The notes below the pieces were generated by a model. That model ran no database searches. It was not told where the DNA came from and saw only the letters and a list, made by a program, of their open reading frames with translations. Made by a program: the position numbers and the translations under genes. 10,666 nt of DNA from positions 1-10,666 of the forward strand of contig QUTJ01031284.1 in assembly GCA_003573635.1 (NCBI GenBank), given 5' to 3'. The number at the start of each line of letters is the position of its first letter. Position 1 is the first letter of the stretch. This stretch comes from Goniomonas avonlea. Lineage: Eukaryota > Cryptophyceae > Goniomonadida > Goniomonadaceae. Shown here piece by piece: positions 1 through 5,782 of the stretch.

Positions 1-94
1 GGGGGACTGGGGAGGTGTCTCCCTCCCGCTTCCCCCTCCCGCTTCCAGGAAGTGGAAAGGAGGGAAGCGGAGGGAAGCTGAGAGAAGCGGGGGT

Positions 95-131
95 TCCCTC
101 CCTCCCACTTCCTGGAAGTGGGAGGGAGGGA
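95..131. repeat. near-perfect 18-bp palindrome
   Basis: Arms 95-112 and 114-131 are perfectly complementary around a single central T at 113; the core reads CACTTCC-T-GGAAGTG. A weaker relative of the core (CTTCC-A-GGAAG) lies near position 50, so the palindrome centre recurs within the tract. Confidence 0.9.
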
Positions 132-167
132 GGGAATCGGGAGAGGGAGGGAAGCGGGAGGGAGGGA

Positions 168-294
168 AGCGAGAGAGGGAGGGAAGCGGGAGAGGGAGGG
201 AAGCGGGAGGGAGGGAGGTCTCCTGCTTCCCCTCCCTCCCGCTTCCCTCCGTCTCCCGATTCCCTCCCTCTCCCGCTTCCCTCCCTCTCTCGCT
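168..294. repeat. 35-bp perfect inverted repeat with nested hairpin
   Basis: Bases 168-202 are the exact reverse complement of 260-294. Inside the 57-nt loop a second pairing is possible: 200-215 is the exact reverse complement of 230-245. The result is a purine arm facing a pyrimidine arm, which could form a long hairpin or cruciform. It may also be a hot spot for assembly error. Confidence 0.88.
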
Positions 295-310
295 GAGAGA
301 GGACACGGCC

Positions 311-733
311 TTTGATACAAACACTCGTCTCCCCCAACCATCACCGCCACGAACCCACCTGCGGTGCATCAGGACCCATGGCTTCTTCGTTGACAGACGG
401 TTGCTCGGCCTCAGGTCCTGCTGGGCCCATCTCATCCAACCCAGTCTCGGGTCCATGTGGCTCCTGCAGTTGACTCTGTTAGATTGCTACATCGGCCACG
501 CAGACCATATATCGCTATGCGTTGATGGGACTCAGTCGCAATGGTATCGCGCTTCAAGCACACCTCGACAATGGTATTACCAGAGAGCTCGCGCGTACTC
601 GAGTACCCTAAGAACTGCAGAGTTTCCCGCACCATCCCTCCTCTATCCGTCCCTGCCTCTCCCTCTCTCTCCCCCCCCTCCCTCTGACACCTCACTCGCT
701 GCTCTTGACATAGCAGATATCTACTCCGGAGAT
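311..733. other. no gene recognised
   Basis: The sequence is of mixed composition with no convincing coding frame. An isolated copy of the GCACACCTCGACAATGG minisatellite unit lies at 558-574, and a CT-rich run occupies about 650-685. A plus-strand open frame from 401 to 1000 begins at TTG rather than ATG and runs into the minisatellite; I do not accept it as a gene. A short ATG frame at 378 closes after about 31 codons. Confidence 0.55.
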
Positions 734-870
734 GCACACCTCGACAATGGTTTTGCACTCCAGGCACACCTCGACAGTCGTGTAATTACACTCCAAGCAC
801 ACCTCGGCAATAGCATTGCACTCCAAGCACACATAGCATCGCACACCAAGCACACCTCGACAATCGTATC
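734..870. repeat. about 30-bp minisatellite, five units
   Basis: Five units start at 734, 764, 797, 827 and 850 with lengths 30, 33, 30, 23 and about 21 (partial). The shared core is GCACACCTCGACAAT, usually ending in a CACTCCAA-like tail. The fourth unit is shortened. A sixth, isolated copy of the core lies near 558. On the minus strand the core reads ATTGTCGAGGTGTGC, so each full unit contains AG|GTGTG, which resembles a splice donor. Confidence 0.88.
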
Positions 871-1077
871 TGTTGCGACATCAATCCCAAGCATCGACGG
901 GGATGCGGCGGTAGGGCGCGCGGTAGGGACTACAATAGGCGCAAGCTGTGCTCCAGGAGACGACGCTCCTCGCTCTGTTGCCGTGGCATACTGTGCGTAA
1001 CGTCCGGTATGCTGCCCGTACTGAGGCAGCTCGTCTGGGAACCTCTGTTGTTGGGCGTCAGTCACAGCCTTCAGTGT
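856..1077 (-). CDS. candidate downstream exon of the minus-strand Ser/Pro-rich gene
   Basis: This frame has no ATG of its own but reads like coding sequence: TLKAVTDAQQQRFPDELPQ, then YGQHTGRYAQYATATERG, then a Pro/Ala/Ser-rich part ending near SMLGIDVATD. Its disordered, Gln/Pro-rich character matches the C-terminal part of the protein encoded at 1392-3335. Several in-frame CAG or AAG acceptors (just before 1077, 1083 and 1068) are phase 0, matching the phase-0 CAG|GTGTGG donor at 1421 of that gene. The exon could end at GAG|GTGTGC (exon base 856, donor 855), the first of a series of identical donors in the minisatellite. Read through, the frame closes near 721. No homologue is recognised, and the exon limits are inference. 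Confidence 0.3.
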
Positions 1078-1391
1078 CTGCCGCTGCCGCTCACCACCAC
1101 CCCTGTCACCCCTGCCACTTCTGTCAGTGTCGCACTGTCACCGCTGCCACCACCGTCACGGGCACTGCTATCGTGTCCCTGTCAGTCCTGCTACTGCTGT
1201 CACTGTCACTGACTGCCACTGCCATGGATGACAGGTGGCCCTGACTACAGTGCGTGGTCACTGTCAAAGTCACTATTGTCACACTCACTAACGGCAACCT
1301 TGCCACACGCGTTGCGCGATCTCGCTTTCATCCTCTTGCACTGCACATGCCACACTGTAGCCCTGCAGCCGACACACAGGTCGCCTGCACT
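1078..1391. other. repeat-rich spacer, probable intron of the minus-strand gene
   Basis: No coding frame is supported here. With 1392-1421 it would form an intron of roughly 340 nt between the end of the large minus-strand exon (CAG at 1424-1422, GTGTGG from 1421) and an acceptor near 1078. That is much longer than the 46-54 nt introns of the proteasome gene, but the extra length is mostly simple repeat. Confidence 0.35.
1121..1300. repeat. degenerate TGTCAC/CACTG repeat tract
   Basis: The tract contains many overlapping copies of GTCACTGTCAC and CACTGCCAC variants, for example at 1197-1215 and 1258-1285. The same word family recurs near the right end of the window (10130-10260, and inverted at 10441-10500), in both cases inside probable intronic or intergenic DNA. 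Confidence 0.75.
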
Positions 1392-3335
1392 CTAACCCCC
1401 CCACCCCCCTTTGACCCACACCTGGAGCGGATATGGGACACTGGGGAAATCCAACAATTCTTGCTGCATCAGCGAACTGAGTAAATCTTGGTGTTGTGCG
1501 GAAGCACCAGCAACGACCTCCGCCTTGGCCGCTTGCTGGTCCAGGTCGCCGCTAAACTGTGACGACGTCGACCATGGCGGCGCGTGAGCGACACCCGAGC
1601 CTGTTCGCTGGGCCAGGTTGGGAGGAGACCCACGGTAAGGCGAGTCGGAACCGTGATGTGCTGGTGGGGGCGAGCCGTGATAGGAGGTGGCTGGGGAGAA
1701 GGACACAGACGAGGCTCCAGGTGGAGAAGGAGCCGAAGGTGGGGAACCGTAGGGAAGCGGCAGGCCGGTGCGAGGCAGTGGTGGGGGCGACGTTGAAAAC
1801 CGGTTAGGGGGAGGGGAACCTCGTGACACGCGCGGGTAGAGTGGGACCGTAGGGGATGCAGATCGCTGTCTGGAGGGACTTGCAGACGCTGACGATCGGG
1901 TTGGAGATGGCGATGCTCGGGTCAGGTGGCTCGGACGCGCCCAGCGATGGTCGTGTGGTGTGGGCTGGGGAGACGGAGGGGCCGCCGGGCTGCTCACAAA
2001 TCGCCGTGGTGGGCTACGATTGGTGACCGGGGGGCGAGGGTGTTGTGGTGTCTGAGCTGGAGTTGGGCTGGGCGAGCGGATTGGTCGAGACCGTGATAAG
2101 TGACGGGGGTGTTGCTGATCTGGAGACTGCTGGCTGTGTTCATCGTTTTCCCATGCCGACAGCGGCGGGCTTGCGTTGCGGTTCTTAGGTGAACCAGCAC
2201 TGCGAGAGCGCGCTATTGCACGTGAGCGCTGCCCCCGATACAGCGAGCTCTCGGGCACCGGGCTGAATGACACAGGCGGCTCTCGGCTCTGAAATGCCCT
2301 ATGAGGTGGACTCCCCAAGCGAGGTGGTTGCGAGCCATCTCGAGGTGGACTGCCGCGGCGCACCGATTGTAAGCTGTGTGGGCTGCCTCGGCCTGCAGGG
2401 AACGTATCCGGCGGGGGGCTACCTCGACGAACTGATGACAAGTAGGACGAGGGAGGAGGACCACGAAATGAGTTCGGAGGCGAAATGAGTTCTTGTGTGA
2501 GATTTCCATCCCCACGCACGCGGGGAGAGGTGGATGGCTCCCGTGCCGAATTGCTGCCAAGAACCGCAGAAAGAGATATGGAAAATGGTGGTGCAGGAGC
2601 GGTGCCATCAGGTTTCTCAGATGAAATGGGCTTGGGAAACGACTTGGGACTTGGTGTCAGCCTCGACTTCGGAGGGGACCGGCTCGTTGACCCCACGAGT
2701 GGAGGGTTCTCAGGATCACTTAATACCTTCGTCCCTTCCAGAGCGCGCGCTCGCGCGAGCTGCGCATACGAACCCAACGACTCTGCTGGCACTTCAGGGG
2801 CGCTGAACGGACGGCGCGATTTCCCTGATGCCACTGAAGTGGACGCCTGAAAAGTACGGCTCTTTGATACGAAGCGCTTCTCTGGAGATGCATTTTGCCT
2901 TGGAACAGTCGAGGGGCGAGAACTGGACGGGCGACCTCGAAGAGCGCGAGACTGTTGAATCTGCCCGATCGCCGAATTCACAAGAACTTGAAGGTGATCT
3001 TGCTCTTTCTTATTGTAAAGTCGCTTGGGCGTCGCGCGGAGACGGACATGCGGGACGTTCGGCTGGGGTGTGGTCGAGACCTCCGCCTCACGGCGAGGAC
3101 TCGGTGCGCGGTCTGGGTCAGGGTAGCGGCGAGGCAGACTTCGCCCGCGACGATCTACTTTTGCGTCTGTTGGCGAGCTCTCTCTCGATGATCGTACAGC
3201 TTTGACCACCGCGCTTCCCAGTACATCAGAGTACTTGCTCTGGCCGAGGGTGGTTGCCAGATGCGACGTTTGCGAAGGCTTGGGAGCCTTCAATTTACGC
3301 CGGGACGGGCGGGCAAGCGACTGAGACTCGGCCAT
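1392..3335 (-). CDS. Ser/Pro/Arg-rich disordered protein with GSPP repeats
   Basis: I do not recognise a family. The 647-residue frame starts at an ATG in good context (purine at -3, G at +4). It is basic and rich in Ser, Pro and Arg. Residues 1-25 are strongly basic. Residues about 100-135 (YNKKEQDHLQVLVNSAIGQI) are the most ordered part and could form a helix. From about 300 to 575 there are recurrent GSPP or GSPH motifs (near 305, 317, 328, 341, 506, 530, 554 and 569) and many SP/TP and RS dipeptides, typical targets of proline-directed kinases. Residues 600-638 form a second helix-prone stretch ending LLDFPSVPYPLQ. The last nine residues (VWVKGGWGG) look like translated intron, since CAG|GTGTGG stands at residue 638; translation probably continues in an exon near 1077. 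Uninterrupted length of 1.9 kb in this composition, a good ATG and biased residues support a real gene. Function is unknown; a nuclear or scaffold role would be speculation. Confidence 0.7.
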   Translation of the reverse strand: MAESQSLARPSRRKLKAPKPSQTSHLATTLGQSKYSDVLGSAVVKAVRSSRESSPTDAKVDRRGRSLPRRYPDPDRAPSPRREAEVSTTPQPNVPHVRLRATPKRLYNKKEQDHLQVLVNSAIGQIQQSRALRGRPSSSRPSTVPRQNASPEKRFVSKSRTFQASTSVASGKSRRPFSAPEVPAESLGSYAQLARARALEGTKVLSDPENPPLVGSTSRSPPKSRLTPSPKSFPKPISSEKPDGTAPAPPFSISLSAVLGSNSAREPSTSPRVRGDGNLTQELISPPNSFRGPPPSSYLSSVRRGSPPPDTFPAGRGSPHSLQSVRRGSPPRDGSQPPRLGSPPHRAFQSREPPVSFSPVPESSLYRGQRSRAIARSRSAGSPKNRNASPPLSAWENDEHSQQSPDQQHPRHLSRSRPIRSPSPTPAQTPQHPRPPVTNRSPPRRFVSSPAAPPSPQPTPHDHRWARPSHLTRASPSPTRSSASASPSRQRSASPTVPLYPRVSRGSPPPNRFSTSPPPLPRTGLPLPYGSPPSAPSPPGASSVSFSPATSYHGSPPPAHHGSDSPYRGSPPNLAQRTGSGVAHAPPWSTSSQFSGDLDQQAAKAEVVAGASAQHQDLLSSLMQQELLDFPSVPYPLQVWVKGGWGG

Positions 3336-3553
3336 GTCGCGGACCCTTGGACGTGCACCGAGACCCTTGGCTGCGTGTTCAAACCTGCTGCTTCCTTTCG
3401 GTCTTCGGAAATAATGGGAGTGGCTGAATCAGAGGTTTAGCATCCCTATTTTACTCAGCTTTATATCAGCTCATATCTACAATGCTCATACTGTGAAGGA
3501 CCGAAAACCCAGAAAAATAGGGCACAGCGCGGGCCCCGCTTTGAAAGGACACT
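3336..3553. promoter_or_regulatory. upstream region of the minus-strand Ser/Pro-rich gene
   Basis: These 218 bases separate the minus-strand ATG at 3335 from the weak plus-strand ORF at 3554. They include a relatively AT-rich patch at 3440-3515 in otherwise GC-rich DNA, with TTTATAT near 3469-3475. A 5' UTR and promoter are expected here, but no specific element can be assigned with confidence. Confidence 0.35.
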
Positions 3554-3907
3554 ATGTTCACCAAGTTCAAGGTCACCACGCAGAAGCTCAGCAGCGACGG
3601 GTGCTCTGCCATCAGCGGAGTAAGTTCCGGGAAAGCCTCAACGTTGGCTGACATTTTCACAGAACCAGAAGCCCTCTGCAGTGTGCTGGAACAAGTTCCT
3701 TCACCGCCGGGAGTACGGCCAATAAACGCGCCAGGCGCTTTCTTAATGTTGGATCTGGTTTTGCATGACTCTTGCAATTGTCGCAAGGGCACCAAAGAAA
3801 GTATCCTCGAAGGACTATTGCTTCGCCAGGATTTGTTTGTTCAAGCTGCCTCACTTCGGCAATCACACACCTTCGGCTCACACCGAAGGCTCCCAGCACC
3901 GTTTTGA
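3554..3907 (+). CDS. doubtful small ORF with an internal consensus mini-intron
   Basis: This open frame of 117 residues starts at ATG with MFTKFKVTTQKLSSDGCSA. I recognise no family. At 3620 it contains GGA|GTAAGT, the best donor consensus in the window, followed 43 nt later by ACATTTTCACAG with GCTGAC just upstream. That size is close to the proven mini-introns of the proteasome gene. Removing 3620-3662 gives a frame of only about 42 residues, ending KFLHRREYGQ then TAA; a second acceptor (CTCTGCAG) gives another short frame. The minus strand is also open here without an ATG. It could be a small spliced gene, the first exons of something longer, a non-coding transcript, or chance. Confidence 0.25.
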   Translation: MFTKFKVTTQKLSSDGCSAISGVSSGKASTLADIFTEPEALCSVLEQVPSPPGVRPINAPGAFLMLDLVLHDSCNCRKGTKESILEGLLLRQDLFVQAASLRQSHTFGSHRRLPAPF

Positions 3908-4414
3908 CCGCATAGTTTGATGGACCAGCCTCCGAACACACTGATAAGAAGAAGAGCCACGTGACGCAAGGAGAGAGATAATTTGAACACCGAATCTTGC
4001 AGGTTTCAACGGGAGCACAACAAATAGTTCCACCTGCGCCTGCTCTGGTGCTTGACCTTCACCTTGCTCTCGCCCTTATCATCCTGCTCTCGTCCTTATC
4101 ATGCTTTCGTTCTAATCACCTTGCTCTCGTCCTTTTCATCCTACTCTCGTCCTTGTCATCGGACAGTTCCACTCCAGCAAATGACAAGCGATGCCAGCCA
4201 TCTCGCCCGTCGTGCCGTTCCAGGGTCAGAAGCATGCAAGACACCACTGTCAGACCAATATAACGTTTACCATGCACTGTATTGGAATCACGTCAGAGGG
4301 GTGCGAATCAACTGGAAAGTCAGAGTTATGCAATAAGAAACCTCGGGTCACCCGCTGCGTCTATCTCCAAACTGCGCCCTACATATGCACTACCGGCGCG
4401 CGGAGCAGAACGCT
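3908..4414. other. intergenic region downstream of the proteasome gene
   Basis: No gene is recognised apart from the tandem repeat at 4061-4157. Just before this region, at 3870-3889, a small hairpin is possible (CCTTCGG and CCGAAGG around a 6-nt loop). The 3' UTR and polyadenylation site of the minus-strand proteasome gene must lie at coordinates below 4415, but I see no clear AATAAA on that strand. Confidence 0.5.
4061..4157. repeat. 20-bp tandem repeat, five units
   Basis: Units lie at 4061-4080, 4081-4100, 4101-4117 (3 nt short), 4118-4137 and 4138-4157. The consensus is about ATCCTGCTCTCGTCCTTATC. Units 1 and 4 begin ACCTTG and units 2 and 5 begin ATCCT, so the array may have grown by duplication of a two-unit block. 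Plus-strand frames through it give hydrophobic Leu/Ser peptides that are repeat artefacts. Confidence 0.9.
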
Positions 4415-5573
4415 TCAATCCTTCTCACTGATCGCAACAAGGTGACGCTCAATCTCATCCTCGGACAGCTTGACGAATCGAGAATCGGCAATTCCCTTCG
4501 ATGCCACGCCCACCTGACGTAGAAATGAGCGACCAAAGGGAAAAGGATAGCAACCACAGATTTTGTCAAATCAAAACGGGGGGGGGGGGGGAAGGAACAT
4601 GGTCGAGAGAGAAATGAAACTGACCTCAATGTCACCAGACTTGAAATCTGCAGAGAGAACGTTCTGCAGAGTATCGATTGCCATTTGGATTGTCTCGTCC
4701 ACTCCAAGCTCCGGGTTGTGCTTGAGTTTCTTCTCAAGAAGATTCTGGCACTCCTGATCCTTTTGGCCTGCCGCTGTTGCCTTGTATCCAACATAATAAC
4801 CCTAGACAAAGGGTGTCAACTTCCGAAAGAGACTGGCAATATCCACAAAACGTACCGCGGGGTCACATTTGAACAACTGAGGACCCAATTCATCATCAAT
4901 GCCGCAAAGAATCATGGCTGAATCCAGGTCAGATTGTACAACCACAAACGTCTCTGAGAATCTTACTGTTGCCAGGAGGGCGGATGCCTGCGTGCTGCGT
5001 GTACACCTGGGAAATATCTGCAACACGCTTTGCGAGCACACCCGGTGGCATGTCGTATCCGTACTTGTACTGAAAGTCGGCTGGACGAATGTGAGTCAAG
5101 CTGGGGATGAGACTTCAGCTCACGCACCGGCCTCCTGACGAATCCTTTGCACATGCATCCTGCCATCCGCTGCAACGAGTGTCAGCCAGCTCTTGCGAGC
5201 GCACTCAGCCAGTACCAGTGAGGCCGGTCTGGACACAACCAATCTTCTCGGTGATCTTGTAGACGTGTGTCACAGATGAGGGGTCAAGCAAACGGTCCTG
5301 TGGAGGAGTAAAAAACGGAGAAAAAATATCAAGGAAACGAGGAACATACCGGAACCTTCTTTTGTGTCACCACACAAACAGTGTTGGCACCGCGAAGTCC
5401 CAGAGATGTGCGCGCTCCAGATTTGACAGCCTTAAAAGCATACTCTGAGGTCGAGTAAACTCCCAAAACAAACTTGAGCTGCAGAGAATGGACAGACCGA
5501 TCTGATAGAGGCGACCCTCGGGCGAGAAGACCGTAATCAAGCGATCGTAACCTGCGCTGCTGCCGCGGCTCAT
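4415..5573 (-). CDS. PSMA6: 20S proteasome subunit alpha type-6 (alpha1), eight exons
   Basis: This is a non-catalytic subunit of the outer alpha ring of the 20S proteasome, which gates substrate entry and docks the regulatory particle. Joining exons 5573-5498, 5444-5350, 5297-5216, 5169-5128, 5080-4967, 4917-4856, 4801-4625 and 4513-4415 gives 747 nt, or 248 residues plus TGA; animal PSMA6 has 246. It starts [11 protein letters not shown] and carries the alpha-subunit N-terminal signature ([16 protein letters not shown], then IEYAFKA). Other family blocks follow in order: [27 protein letters not shown], a [13 protein letters not shown] block, [67 protein letters not shown] and a C-terminal [11 protein letters not shown]. 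Introns are 53, 52, 46, 47, 49, 54 and 111 nt, in phases 1, 0, 1, 1, 1, 0, 0. The ATG has A at -3. No residue block is missing, so the gene looks intact. Confidence 0.97.
4514..4624 (-). other. PSMA6: 111-nt last intron of PSMA6
   Basis: The donor is GAG|GTCAGT and the acceptor TACGTCAG|GTGGGC. It is twice the length of the other six introns and a multiple of three, but read in phase it contains a TGA, so retention would truncate the protein. It contains the C14 run on the coding strand, which may act as part of the pyrimidine tract. Confidence 0.9.
4578..4591. repeat. G14 homopolymer
   Basis: Fourteen consecutive G on the plus strand, which is C14 on the coding strand of PSMA6, inside its last intron. 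Length variation or sequencing error would leave the protein unchanged. Confidence 0.95.
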
Positions 5574-5782
5574 TGTTTCCCCAAGGCTGACGTGTTGATG
5601 TCTGATTGACCTTGACAGCGTTGAGCTCCTTGTTGGTATCGAGTACGATACGTAATATATATTCGCATACGCTGCCGAAGAGTAACAAGTGTTCAGGTAA
5701 CTAAGTTACTTCAGTGTCAGGATCTTGATGCGGCGGGATCGCAGCGTGATGTGGGACGACAAGCTCCCGCCGGAGTGTCCTT
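5574..5782. promoter_or_regulatory. divergent intergenic region between PSMA6 and the surface-protein gene
   Basis: Only 209 bp separate the two divergent ATGs, so both promoters and 5' UTRs must fit here unless one lies in an intron. The centre is locally AT-rich: a TATA-like palindrome AATATATATT occupies 5654-5663, about 80 nt from the PSMA6 ATG and about 120 nt from the other. A second palindrome, GTAACT-A-AGTTAC, lies at 5697-5709. Use as a shared bidirectional promoter is inference from spacing. Confidence 0.6.

Larger units (their letters stand above)
1..300. repeat. GA/CT low-complexity tract
   Basis: The first 300 bases are built almost only from variants of GGGAGGGAAGCGGGAG and its complement. 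Strand asymmetry switches several times: pyrimidine-rich at 15-50, purine-rich at 51-92, pyrimidine-rich at 94-112, purine-rich at 114-218 and pyrimidine-rich at 220-290. ORFs across it translate to Gly/Arg/Glu or Pro/Leu/Ser strings and are composition artefacts. Runs of GGG suggest possible G-quadruplex or triplex formation, which is inference. Confidence 0.9.

Noticed and set aside
734-870. Possible CRISPR array
   Set aside because: The units are contiguous, degenerate and uneven, without unique spacers, and the genome is eukaryotic.
401-1000. Plus-strand open frame of 199 codons
   Set aside because: It lacks an ATG start, runs through a CT-rich tract and the 30-bp minisatellite, and its product shows no domain. 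The minus strand looks more coding-like over 856-1077.
3657-3941. Minus-strand frame of 94 codons with a CPCDNCKSH motif
   Set aside because: It has no ATG start and no recognised family. A Cys pair alone is weak evidence, though a minus-strand exon here cannot be excluded.
5465-5497. Read-through of PSMA6 exon 1 into [12 protein letters not shown] and onward
   Set aside because: Family alignment requires IEYAFKA directly after RLYQ; splicing at 5498/5444 restores it exactly and the read-through is intron.
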